From Acetomicrobium sp. UBA3949 (GTDB lineage Bacteria > Synergistota > Synergistia > Synergistales > Acetomicrobiaceae): 16,626 nucleotides of DNA. How positions within the stretch are numbered: the stretch's first letter is position 1; each line of letters begins with the position of its first letter. The stretch lies in NCBI GenBank assembly GCA_002385485.1, contig DGDP01000142.1, positions 1-16,626 of the forward strand. Reading direction: 5' to 3'. A program made the translations under genes and the position numbers. The notes beneath the pieces were generated by a model. That model was not told where the DNA came from, did not search any database, and saw only the letters and a list, made by a program, of their open reading frames with translations. This document shows positions 1-6,620 of this stretch, in pieces.

Positions 1-2
1 CT

Positions 3-83
3 ACGGTAAATGAGTATGACGACTTAAAATATTGCCGCAGGGAAATTGAAGAAAACATCCTAAGGAGGCGGCTTTATGCCTGA
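3..83 (+). CDS. C-terminal end of MntA-like antitoxin nucleotidyltransferase (partial)
   Basis: An open frame enters from the left edge and runs 26 codons to a TGA at 81-83, overlapping the start of the HepT-like gene by 8 bases. The visible peptide is short, basic and rich in Glu, Arg and Tyr (it contains YDDLKY and ends RRRLYA). This matches the usual tail of small MntA-type nucleotidyltransferases, but too little is visible to recognise the domain by itself. The call rests mainly on position: minimal nucleotidyltransferase genes normally sit directly before hepT and overlap it. MntA-type proteins neutralise HepT by adding AMP near its RNase site. The ribosome site of hepT (AGGAGG, 62-68) lies inside this frame, so the two are probably translationally coupled. 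Confidence 0.5.
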   Translation, partial: TVNEYDDLKYCRREIEENILRRRLYA

Positions 84-492
84 CAAGGACATAGTTTTGG
101 CGAAGGTTGCGACTATACAAAGGTGTCTTGACAGGATCCGTGACGTTACGGGTCTTGATCCCGATAGCCTTGAAGATATCGACAAGCAGGATATATTCGT
201 CCTTAACCTGCAGCGCGCAATTCAAGCCTGCATAGACCTGGCGGCCCACGCTGTGGCATCGGAACATTTAGGCCTTCCCGAAAGCGTCAGAGATAACTTC
301 GTCATTTTAAAGGAAAAGGGAGTAATAGGCGCAGAGCTTGCCTCAAGAATGCTCAAAATGACAGGGTTTCGAAATATAGCGGTTCATAATTACCAAGCGC
401 CCGACTTAAATATCTTAAAATCCATACTCGCAAATAATCTAAAGGACATTGAAGAATTTTATTCCACTCTTTTACAATATTGGCATTTCTAG
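76..492 (+). CDS. hepT: HepT-like HEPN ribonuclease toxin (DUF86)
   Basis: A 138-residue, mostly helical protein of the DUF86/HepT family. The HEPN RNase signature RX4HXY is present as R99-N-I-A-V-H104-N-Y106. In characterised HepT proteins these residues form the RNA-cleaving site at a dimer interface, and the Tyr of this motif is the target of AMP transfer by MntA. The length is normal for the family. The ATG at 76 is supported by AAGGAGG at 62-68, and it overlaps the end of the upstream MntA-like frame, the usual arrangement of this type VII toxin-antitoxin pair. The motif is intact, so the toxin is probably functional. The physiological role (plasmid or phage defence, stress response) cannot be read from the sequence. 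Confidence 0.85.
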   Translation: MPDKDIVLAKVATIQRCLDRIRDVTGLDPDSLEDIDKQDIFVLNLQRAIQACIDLAAHAVASEHLGLPESVRDNFVILKEKGVIGAELASRMLKMTGFRNIAVHNYQAPDLNILKSILANNLKDIEEFYSTLLQYWHF

Positions 493-515
493 TTCTAGGG
501 ACGGATCTTGAATGA

Positions 516-662
516 CGAATAAAGGGCAAGCAAGATGTGCTTATAAGATTGTTGCGCCGCAAATTCAGCTTGTCATTTTCTGACGAAAAGATGATCTGCT
601 CCGTCACCGACGAATCTAAACTTGATGTCGCAGCCGAAGCAGTCCTTAGAGCCAAATCCTAG
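516..662 (+). pseudogene. Remnant of a DUF4351 / Rpn-family nuclease C-terminus
   Basis: An open frame follows an in-frame TGA at 513-515 and ends with TAG at 660-662. The peptide contains KQDVLIRLLRRKFSLSF and, near the end, KLDVAAEAVLRAKS. That pattern of a G/K-rich start, an LLxxKF helix and a final KLD...VL.AKS helix is like the DUF4351 tail of Rpn/PD-(D/E)XK 'transposase-like' nucleases. The catalytic N-terminal domain is not present upstream, since hepT ends at 492. There is no clear start codon or ribosome site. It therefore reads as the stump of a deleted gene. The family assignment is by eye and tentative; the decayed state is more certain. Confidence 0.4.
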
Positions 663-932
663 AATGATTAATTTAAAATATTAAACCCTGCTGTTATTGA
701 TTATCCCCTATTATACGCGTCGTATATTTGATAAACATACAAATACCACTGAGCCCGCCCTTAACAGGCGCTGATCTCAGTGGCATTTGTGAAACCTAAA
801 ATAACTTTTTATGTTAACCTGTTAAATGAAAATTCAAGATTAAAGATCCGACCCCGGAACTTCCTGTTATTAGGATAAATTATGTGCAAAAATTTATGTT
901 GGGTACCGCCAAATGCAAAAATGGAATACGCC
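663..932. other. AT-rich intergenic stretch with no gene seen
   Basis: About 270 bases between the decayed fragment and the terminator of the minus-strand ene-reductase. I see no reading frame with a ribosome site. It holds one strong stem-loop (listed separately) and otherwise AT-rich sequence. Confidence 0.6.
741..788. terminator. Strong stem-loop, possible transcription end
   Basis: Arms 741-753 (AAATACCACTGAG) and 776-788 (CTCAGTGGCATTT) pair over 13 positions with one mismatch. Inside them CGCC/GGCG forms a second short helix around a small loop. There is no clean T-run after it on the plus strand and only a short A/T run on the other side, so it may be a weak terminator for the toxin-antitoxin unit, an mRNA-end stabiliser or a mobile-element remnant. 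Confidence 0.45.
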
Positions 933-967
933 ATTAAATAAAAAGACTGCTGATATCTCAGCAGTCT
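933..967 (-). terminator. Rho-independent terminator of the ene-reductase gene
   Basis: Read on the minus strand, arms at 967-958 and 953-944 (AGACTGCTGA with its complement) form a 10-bp stem with a 4-base loop, followed by TTTTTATTTAA. It begins about 25 bases after the stop codon of the gene ending at 991. This is a textbook intrinsic terminator. Confidence 0.85.
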
Positions 968-990
968 CAACATCATATTTATAATTTTAT

Positions 991-2925
991 TTATATCTTT
1001 ATAGCCACCCTTGCAGCTTCTTCTATGGCTTCCAGTGCTTTCCTTGCCTTTACGGCATCGCCGACAACATAAACCTCCGGCACCTTACCCTTTATTTTCT
1101 CTTCCAGTGGGTTATATGCCTTAGCACCCATGGCAAGGACTATTGTATCAAACCCGGTCAATCTCTCTTCTTTCCCATCCTTTTCGAAGACCACGCCATC
1201 GTCAAGGAATTCCTTCACTGTTGCTCCAGTAACTGCCTTAACTCCATACTTATTTAACCTTTCTAACAGGAAATACTTTACGGCATCCTGCTCATCCTTT
1301 GCTATCTCCGGAAGCATTTCCACTATGGTAACATTGTGATGGTGTTCGCCTAAGAAATCAGCTGTCTCGACACCCACCATACCACCACCGACTATCAAGA
1401 CATTCATGCCAACCTCTTTCTTCCCTTCCAGTATGTCAACCGCCTTAACAAACTTAGGATTATTTATTCCCTTTATGTTAGGTACAAGTGGAACACCACC
1501 TGTCGCCAGTATGACCACATCGGGATTCTCTTTGGCAATTAGGTCTTCAGTTACTTCAACTCCTGTCTTATACTCCACGCCGTATTTCTTACCCATGGTT
1601 ATATAGTACCTTATGGCCTTTAATATATCCTGCTTGGTGGGCGGAATAGCTCCTATCCTGTACTGACCGCCCAATACATTCTCTTTCTCATAGAGTGTAA
1701 CCTCATGTCCCCTCTTGGCCGACACCCACGCAGCCTCCAATCCACCGGGCCCTCCGCCCACTACCATTACTTTCTTGGGTTTTTCGGTCTTTTCTATTGT
1801 AAGTTCCCCTTCTCTTACGGTAAACGGATTGACAAGACAGGATATATTAGGTTTTGTCGGGTCAAACAGATAACCTGCACATGCCTGCATACAACCTATA
1901 CACGGTGATATTTCTTCTGTCAAGCCAGCAGCAACCTTATTTGGAAGTTCAGGGTCAGCTAAGGATTCTCTGCCTAAAGCAACTAGATCGGCTTTGCCGC
2001 TTTCCAGTATATCCTCTGCAAGCAGTGGTTCATTGATTCTTCCCACTGCTATAACAGGAATGTTAACCGCCCTTTTAATTTCCCCTGCAGCATATACGTT
2101 AAATCCAGGAGGTACAGCTGCAGGAGCAATTATATATTGAGTGGTTGCATAAACCCCGCAGGATACATGGATCGCATCGACCCCTGCCTCTTCCATAACG
2201 CGGGCCACCAGTCTGGAGTCGTTTATGTCTCTTCCACCTGGCACCACTTCATCACCACTTATCCTGAATATAACCGGATATCCGTTGCCAACTTTTCGTC
2301 TAATGTTTTTAATTATTTGCACAGGGAATCTCATCCTGCTCATAAAGTCTCCGCCAAACTCATCTATCCTCTTATTAGAATATGGAGACATAAACTGGGC
2401 TATAAGGTATCCATGAGCTCCATGTACCTCCACGGCATCAAACCCAGCTTCTCTCGCCCTTCTAGCTGCGTCACCAAACTTCTCAATGAGGTCATAGACC
2501 TCCTCCGTCGTAAGTTCCCTTGGCATTTCTCTTTCTACAGGGCATGGAATTGGTGATGGAGCTACTGGCTGACCTTCAATTTTGTCATGAGTTGTTTGCC
2601 TTCCAGCATGATGAAGCTGAATTGCTATTTTAGTCTCGTACTTATGAACTTCGTCTGTGACCTTCTTCCATGCAGGTATAAACTTGTCATCCCATATACC
2701 AGGTTCGTCCCATGGAGAACCTTTACCAAGGGGGTCAATTGCCGTGGCCTCTACAATCAGCAGTCCATATCCTCCCTTTGCTCTTGCAGCCCAATATGTT
2801 ATATGTCCTTCTGTAGGGTTACCATTCGGCAGTGCAAGTCCAGTAGCCATTGGTGGTACCACAAAGCGATTTTTTACCTCCATTGTGCCTATCTTTATCG
2901 GTGAAAGCAGTACATGGAACTTCAT
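991..2925 (-). CDS. FMN/FAD/4Fe-4S ene-reductase (2,4-dienoyl-CoA reductase / 2-enoate reductase family)
   Basis: A 644-residue member of the Old Yellow Enzyme family with a fused flavin disulfide-reductase-like half. Residues 1-330 form the FMN TIM barrel, with HGAHGYL at 168-174 (Y173) and H253 in the places of the catalytic Tyr and His of FadH. Cysteines 342, 345, 349 and 363 (CxxCxxxC then C) would bind the 4Fe-4S cluster. GGGPGG (390-395) is the FAD loop and GGGMVG (513-518) the NAD(P)H loop. Such enzymes pass electrons from NAD(P)H through FAD, Fe-S and FMN to an activated C=C bond. The substrate (dienoyl-CoA, 2-enoate, a bile-acid-like or other enone) cannot be told from sequence, and no beta-oxidation genes are adjacent. 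The ATG at 2925 has GGGGG about 8 bases before it. The gene is a single unit with its own promoter and terminator. Confidence 0.9.
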   Translation of the reverse strand: MKFHVLLSPIKIGTMEVKNRFVVPPMATGLALPNGNPTEGHITYWAARAKGGYGLLIVEATAIDPLGKGSPWDEPGIWDDKFIPAWKKVTDEVHKYETKIAIQLHHAGRQTTHDKIEGQPVAPSPIPCPVEREMPRELTTEEVYDLIEKFGDAARRAREAGFDAVEVHGAHGYLIAQFMSPYSNKRIDEFGGDFMSRMRFPVQIIKNIRRKVGNGYPVIFRISGDEVVPGGRDINDSRLVARVMEEAGVDAIHVSCGVYATTQYIIAPAAVPPGFNVYAAGEIKRAVNIPVIAVGRINEPLLAEDILESGKADLVALGRESLADPELPNKVAAGLTEEISPCIGCMQACAGYLFDPTKPNISCLVNPFTVREGELTIEKTEKPKKVMVVGGGPGGLEAAWVSAKRGHEVTLYEKENVLGGQYRIGAIPPTKQDILKAIRYYITMGKKYGVEYKTGVEVTEDLIAKENPDVVILATGGVPLVPNIKGINNPKFVKAVDILEGKKEVGMNVLIVGGGMVGVETADFLGEHHHNVTIVEMLPEIAKDEQDAVKYFLLERLNKYGVKAVTGATVKEFLDDGVVFEKDGKEERLTGFDTIVLAMGAKAYNPLEEKIKGKVPEVYVVGDAVKARKALEAIEEAARVAIKI

Positions 2926-2977
2926 AAAACAGACCCCCTTTGTATATTTACTTTATTTTTACTTTATATTGCTAATA

Positions 2978-3007
2978 ATTTTACATTTTTTTGCCTATCT
3001 CAGTCAA
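2978..3007 (-). promoter_or_regulatory. Probable promoter of the ene-reductase gene
   Basis: On the minus strand TTGACT (3007-3002) and TAAAAT (2983-2978) are separated by 18 bases, about 50 bases before the start codon at 2925. The match to the sigma-70 consensus is good at both boxes. No clear operator is visible around it. Confidence 0.55.
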
Positions 3008-3113
3008 CTCCCAGAACTGCTGTATTGTGATGTCAATAAGAAACTATAAACTAATAAAATTTTACGAAAATGCTTCACTCAGAATTAAACGGCTCTGGAT
3101 AGACCTCTAAAAA

Positions 3114-3755
3114 TTACTTTACCAGCCTCACGCCCAGCTCGTAAGCACGCTTGCAGTCTTTGGGGAATACCTCTTCGTGGCGTTTTCTTTTGGCAACGGG
3201 GTCAAAGCGACTGGCAGCGTACTTGGAGTAGTCGTCGAACTGCAGCGTGTCGTAGCACATTAGCGACTCGCAGGGGCCGAAAAACCTCTCAAGAAGTGCT
3301 GCGTTGTCACGAAACATTTGGTCGTAGCCAATCTGTTTTGCGAGCTCTTCCGTCACGTTCATCGTATAGACCCATGCAGTGCGGACCTTTTTGGGCTGCC
3401 GGACCGCAGCGTCGGGCTCGTAGATGGGAAATTGGAAAAAGAGCCTTTCCATGAAGGACCTCATCTCTCCCGTGACGTCTCCAAAGTAAATGGGAGATCC
3501 CAAGATCAGGGCATCAATTGTTCGTATCTCCTCTAAAAGGGGAGTTAAATCGTCATTTACGGCACACTTCCCAAAGCTTTTCCCGCCTTTAAGCTTGCAG
3601 GCAAAGCAGCTTATACACCCCTTGTAATCTAGGTCGTAAAGGTGCACCAGCTTCGTCTCGGCTCCTGCCGATTCTGCGCCTTTTAGGGCGTGCTCGAGCA
3701 AAGTTGCGGTATTCCATCTCTTCCTTGGGCTTCCGTTTACGGCAATTAATTTCAT
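3114..3755 (-). CDS. Iron-sulfur flavoprotein / NAD(P)H-dependent FMN reductase family
   Basis: A 213-residue flavodoxin-fold protein. The N-terminal loop VNGSPRK (6-12) is the FMN phosphate-binding loop typical of NADPH-dependent FMN reductases, and GSPIYFGDVTG (86-96) is the second flavin contact. Cysteines 47, 50, 53 and 64 (CxxCxxC plus one more) resemble the compact cysteine motif of iron-sulfur flavoproteins such as Isf, so an Fe-S cluster is likely. The family moves electrons to small acceptors in anaerobes; the partner here is unknown. I take the ATG at 3755, because AGGAGG lies 8 bases ahead of it. The in-frame GTG three codons earlier falls inside that ribosome site. The gene is divergent from nagB and shares a palindromic control region with it. 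Confidence 0.8.
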   Translation of the reverse strand: MKLIAVNGSPRKRWNTATLLEHALKGAESAGAETKLVHLYDLDYKGCISCFACKLKGGKSFGKCAVNDDLTPLLEEIRTIDALILGSPIYFGDVTGEMRSFMERLFFQFPIYEPDAAVRQPKKVRTAWVYTMNVTEELAKQIGYDQMFRDNAALLERFFGPCESLMCYDTLQFDDYSKYAASRFDPVAKRKRHEEVFPKDCKRAYELGVRLVK

Positions 3756-3787
3756 GGACAACACCTCCTAATTAGGTTACCCAAACA

Positions 3788-3816
3788 ATATAAAACCCTG
3801 TTCTGGATTTTTGCAA
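3788..3816 (-). promoter_or_regulatory. Probable promoter of the iron-sulfur flavoprotein gene
   Basis: On the minus strand TTGCAA (3816-3811) is followed after 17 bases by TTATAT (3793-3788), about 33 bases before the start codon. The -35 box directly abuts the 18-bp palindrome at 3817-3834. Confidence 0.5.
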
Positions 3817-3834
3817 GGGCAAATCGATTTGCCC
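3817..3834. promoter_or_regulatory. Perfect 18-bp palindrome, candidate operator between divergent promoters
   Basis: GGGCAAATCGATTTGCCC is its own reverse complement. It touches the -35 box of the minus-strand flavoprotein promoter and covers the -35 (TTGCCC, 3829-3834) of the plus-strand promoter in front of nagB. A dimeric repressor bound here would block both. No regulator gene is adjacent, so the protein is unknown. A hairpin function is less likely because it sits upstream of both start sites. Confidence 0.55.
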
Positions 3835-3856
3835 AAAAATTAAGGGTTGCTATAAT
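3829..3856 (+). promoter_or_regulatory. Probable promoter of nagB
   Basis: TTGCCC (3829-3834), a 16-base spacer, then a perfect TATAAT (3851-3856). This gives a leader of about 155 bases before the nagB start at 4018. I see no convincing gene or known riboswitch in that leader. Confidence 0.55.
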
Positions 3857-4017
3857 ATATTCAAGTCAAAATATAAGAATTAGTCGAGACATAATTCCAT
3901 AATCGTGTCCCGTAAATGAGATAAAGCATCTGTAAGCACTAATTTTAAAAGTGATGATACATATCGGCAGCATGGATTGTCAGGGGCATACACCATAAAG
4001 CAGAGGAGGACGTTTGC

Positions 4018-4740
4018 GTGAAAATATCTATAAAAAGCGACTACAGAGAAATGAGCAAAGAGGCAGCCGGCATAGTGGCCGACGCGATAAGGACAAAGCC
4101 AAACTTGGTCTTGGGGCTTGCCACGGGAAGTACGCCACTTGGCATGTATAAAGAACTCATTAGAAAACACAAAGAGGAAGGCCTTGATTTTTCGCAAGTC
4201 GTGACTTTCAACTTAGACGAGTTTTGTGGGGTTTCCCCCAATGATAAACAAAGTTATCATTATTATATGTATGAAAATCTTTTCAGTCATATCAACATAA
4301 AGCCGCAGAATATACACATCCCCGACGGAAATGCCGAAGAGGCTGAAGAGTTTTGCAGGATATACGACAAAATGATAGAAGAGCATGGCCCGATAGACCT
4401 GCAAGTCCTTGGCATAGGCAGAAATGGGCACATCGGCTTTAATGAGCCGGCCGACAAATTGGCGGTCGATACCCACGTAACGCCATTGGCAGAAGAAACC
4501 AGGCGAGTCATATCCAACTTCTTCGACAAATGGGAAAATGTCCCCAAAAAGGCCATAACTATGGGGCTAGGTGCAATTATGAAGGCAAAAAAGATACCGC
4601 TTCTTGCAAACGGCAAAAAGAAAGTCGATATCATGCGTAAATTTTTAAAGGACAGGCACGTCACAACGAAATTGCCTGCCCCCTTTTTACACCTCCATCC
4701 CAATGTAACGGTAGTAATGGATAAAGAGGCAGCGGGATAA
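4018..4740 (+). CDS. nagB: Glucosamine-6-phosphate deaminase
   Basis: A 240-residue protein matching the short, Bacillus-type NagB length. It converts glucosamine-6-phosphate to fructose-6-phosphate and ammonia in amino-sugar catabolism in the cytoplasm. ATGSTP (35-40) is the sugar-phosphate loop, LDEF (66-69) holds the catalytic Asp67, and GIGRNGHIGFNEP (132-144) holds His138 and Glu143. Gram-positive enzymes likewise have Asn where E. coli has Asp141. The GTG start at 4018 is fixed by AGGAGG at 4004-4009 with 8-base spacing. The gene is followed at once by what looks like a collapsed nagA, so a former nagBA operon is inferred. The allosteric C-terminal extension of the E. coli enzyme is absent, as expected for this short class. 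Confidence 0.95.
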   Translation: MKISIKSDYREMSKEAAGIVADAIRTKPNLVLGLATGSTPLGMYKELIRKHKEEGLDFSQVVTFNLDEFCGVSPNDKQSYHYYMYENLFSHINIKPQNIHIPDGNAEEAEEFCRIYDKMIEEHGPIDLQVLGIGRNGHIGFNEPADKLAVDTHVTPLAEETRRVISNFFDKWENVPKKAITMGLGAIMKAKKIPLLANGKKKVDIMRKFLKDRHVTTKLPAPFLHLHPNVTVVMDKEAAG

Positions 4741-4742
4741 TA

Positions 4743-4958
4743 AAAAAAGTTACACACCGATGTCCCGAGCTAGGACGGCAATACAGACCTGCTACGAATA
4801 TGATCGCCTTAGCTTTATTAAATAACGAGGTCATACTTTTTTCTACCTGTCACGCTCTGGGGATCAAGACAGAGGACGGATTCCATGAGGGCAACAGGGT
4901 TAGCCGACGGCGAAAAAATATAAAAGATGTCTATCTTGCCGGCAAAAAGGTATTTTGA
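4743..4958 (+). pseudogene. nagA: Collapsed N-acetylglucosamine-6-phosphate deacetylase
   Basis: One open frame without a proper start follows the nagB stop and ends with TGA at 4956-4958. Its first part, VTH....., then IALALLNNEVI, resembles the NagA core segment VTHLFNAM...G.vGaALLNdEV. Its last part, NIKDVYLAGKKVF, resembles the C-terminal strand of NagA/amidohydrolases (v..vyv.Gk.v). Between them only about 30 residues remain where a normal NagA has over 100, and the whole N-terminal metal-binding half is missing. This reads as a nagA gene reduced by internal deletions. NagA would remove the acetyl group before NagB acts. Identification is by eye from short matches plus the position next to nagB, so it is moderate. 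Confidence 0.5.
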
Positions 4959-5123
4959 TTCTGTTTTTAAAACTATTTAATTTATTTCTCATAAACATGA
5001 AATTTTTGCTAGAAAAGAGCTTGAAACGATAAAGGAAATGGCCGTCCTTTTCCTCTTTAGGCTTCTGTGTATTTTTTAGTGTTTATTGGGAAAGGGAGAA
5101 TAATATTTAGACAATTTATGAAA
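4959..5123. other. AT-rich spacer before the yedE promoter
   Basis: This spacer contains no reading frame with a ribosome site. An imperfect AAAGGAAA/TTTTCCTCTTT pairing at about 5030-5066 could act as a weak terminator, but I would not rely on it. Confidence 0.4.
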
Positions 5124-5154
5124 TTGACTTAAACTCCCTTTTTTGTGATATTAT
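5124..5154 (+). promoter_or_regulatory. Probable promoter of the yedE leader and operon
   Basis: TTGACT (5124-5129) and TATTAT (5149-5154) with a TG just before the -10 (TGATATTAT, extended -10). The 19-base spacer is longer than ideal. Transcription would start near 5161 and give a leader of about 350 nt before yedE at 5509. Confidence 0.5.
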
Positions 5155-5200
5155 GCTCTTGGAATTTAATCAAAGACTTGTGCGAAAGGAGGGTTTGTCC

Positions 5201-5227
5201 ATGTTGTCTGTCATCGATCGCCGATGA
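5201..5227 (+). CDS. Eight-codon leader peptide reading frame upstream of yedE
   Basis: ATG at 5201 is placed 8 bases after a near-perfect ribosome site (AAAGGAGGG, 5185-5193). The frame codes MLSVIDRR and stops with TGA at 5225-5227. The stop codon lies inside the first arm of a helix (5223-5230 with 5285-5292), so a ribosome ending here would disturb RNA folding downstream. This is the layout of attenuators, but the peptide has no obvious run of a sensed amino acid. It could also be the decayed start of a lost gene. Confidence 0.4.
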   Translation: MLSVIDRR

Positions 5228-5508
5228 AGCCAGGGAAGGATGCGGGTTCCGCATTCATGCACCCGAAATCTTTTTTGCTTTGGCGCTTCATCTTCGGCTC
5301 CCGGGGCAATGATTTTCGGTCGATCGAGGGGCGAACGTGGCCCAACCCTCTAAAGTTTTGACTCGTTCCGGATCTTCCTCGATGATTTTGCCCGCCTTTT
5401 TCGGAAGTTTTGAAGCGCCTCTAAGCACGCATAAGGGGTGCATTGACGGTGGAGATGTGCTTTGCTTTCTACTAGAAAATTTAAGCTTCCGGAAAGGTGG
5501 TTTGAAAG
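5223..5508 (+). promoter_or_regulatory. Long, possibly structured 5' leader of the yedE operon
   Basis: Several paired segments can be drawn by eye. GATGAAGC 5223-5230 pairs with GCTTCATC 5285-5292. It encloses a hairpin GGATGCGG/CCGCATTC (5238-5245 with 5249-5256), which competes with CGGGT/ACCCG (5243-5247 with 5261-5265), after which TTTTTT follows at 5271. Next come three nested helices: GGGCAA/TTGCCC (5304-5309, 5388-5393), ATCGAGG/CCTCGAT (5323-5329, 5377-5383) and GAACG/CGTTC (5333-5337, 5364-5368). A last helix AAGCAC/GTGCTT (5423-5428, 5457-5462) precedes the yedE ribosome site. I do not recognise a known riboswitch class. Neither strand shows a convincing protein here. Structure is inferred only from complementarity, without alignment support. 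Confidence 0.4.
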
Positions 5509-6600
5509 ATGTTTCAAGCATTAAATCGTGCACTTATGTCTCGTAAAGGCCCGATTCTGACGGGAATCGCCGTCGGAATTTTGGCACCTCTCCTTACCTT
5601 TTGGGGCAATCCCGGCAATATGGGGATTTGCGTAGCCTGTTTCACTAGGGATATCGCCGGAGCTTTGGGACTTCACAGGGGAGCCGTTGTGCAATATATT
5701 CGGCCAGAGCTTGCCGGCTTCATATTGGGCTCCTTCATTTCTTCCTTAATATACAGGGAATATAAGCCCAGGACGGGGTCTTCCCCGATCGTTCGCTTTT
5801 TCCTCGGCTTTTTCGCCATGATCGGGGCCTTGGTTTTTCTGGGGTGTCCGTGGCGGGCTTACATTCGTTTGAGCGCCGGAGATTTAAACGCCATCCCCGG
5901 CATCCTTGGACTGACAGTCGGCGTGGCCATAGGGATCTCCTTTCTGTGGCGAGGTTTTAGCCTGGGCAGGAATTATCCGGCGAAAAAACCCCTGGGTTAT
6001 ATCATGCCCCTTGCGGCGATAACGCTCATCGCCTTTGTCCTCTTGCGTCCAAGCTTCGGCCCCGAGGGCTCGTCTGCTATATTTTTTTCCGAAAAAGGTC
6101 CAGGCTCCATGGCAGCACCCGTCGCTTTGTCGCTTGCCGCGGGGCTTTTGATCGGGTGGTTGGCCCAACGAAGCCGTTTTTGCACCGTCGGGGCCTTGCG
6201 TGACCTCATTATGTTCAAGGATTTTCATCTCTTCAACGGGATAATAGCCTTTGTCATCGCCGCTTTCGTCACCAATCTGCTTCTCGGTCAATTCAAGCTC
6301 GGCTTTGAAGGGCAGCCCATTGCCCACACGAACGTACTGTGGAACGCCTTAGGGATGGTGCTGTCGGGCCTTGCCTTCACCCTTGCGGGTGGATGCCCGG
6401 GAAGGCAGTTTATCATGAGCGGAGAAGGGGACGGAGACGCTGCCGTCTTCATACTGGGAATGCTTTTTGGCGCTGCCACAGCGCATAACTTTAGCCTTGC
6501 CAGCTCAGGCACGGGCCCGGGCGCATTCGGACCGGCAGCGACGATAATAGGAATAATGTTTTGCCTTAGCGTCGGCTTTCTGATGCGAGAAAAGATATAA
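5509..6600 (+). CDS. yedE: Selenium metabolism membrane protein YedE/FdhT
   Basis: A 363-residue multi-pass inner-membrane protein with about 9-10 hydrophobic segments. It carries the motifs I associate with the selenium-type YedE/FdhT subgroup of the YeeE/YedE (DUF395) transporters: GNPGNMGICVACFTRDIAG (33-51), LGCPWR (111-116), QRSRFCT (220-226) and GGCPGRQ (294-300). Cysteines 41, 44, 113, 225 and 296 in these loops are good candidates for handling a selenium or sulfur species in the transport path. The subgroup co-occurs with SelD/selenoprotein machinery in many genomes, but the exact substrate is unproven. ATG 5509 is supported by AGGTGG at 5495-5500. The partner tusA-like gene follows 20 bases later. 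A long leader precedes it (see separate entries). Confidence 0.88.
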   Translation: MFQALNRALMSRKGPILTGIAVGILAPLLTFWGNPGNMGICVACFTRDIAGALGLHRGAVVQYIRPELAGFILGSFISSLIYREYKPRTGSSPIVRFFLGFFAMIGALVFLGCPWRAYIRLSAGDLNAIPGILGLTVGVAIGISFLWRGFSLGRNYPAKKPLGYIMPLAAITLIAFVLLRPSFGPEGSSAIFFSEKGPGSMAAPVALSLAAGLLIGWLAQRSRFCTVGALRDLIMFKDFHLFNGIIAFVIAAFVTNLLLGQFKLGFEGQPIAHTNVLWNALGMVLSGLAFTLAGGCPGRQFIMSGEGDGDAAVFILGMLFGAATAHNFSLASSGTGPGAFGPAATIIGIMFCLSVGFLMREKI

Positions 6601-6620
6601 AGACTAAAGAGGTGAAAATT

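Noticed and set aside
3863..4017. Possible leader peptide in the nagB 5' region (ATG at about 3955, ending near 3999)
   Set aside because: It has no ribosome site and no supporting structure.
5222..5292. Resemblance of CGATGAAGCC and GGGAA elements to SAM-I or cobalamin riboswitch cores
   Set aside because: The neighbouring conserved segments (the GGAGGGA and GGCAACC parts of SAM-I, the B12 box) are missing, so I do not assign a known class.
5288..5546. Overlapping plus and minus reading frames of 69-81 codons in the yedE leader
   Set aside because: Their peptides are of low quality (Pro/Ser/Lys-rich), have no domain look and no good ribosome site, and they overlap the yedE start.
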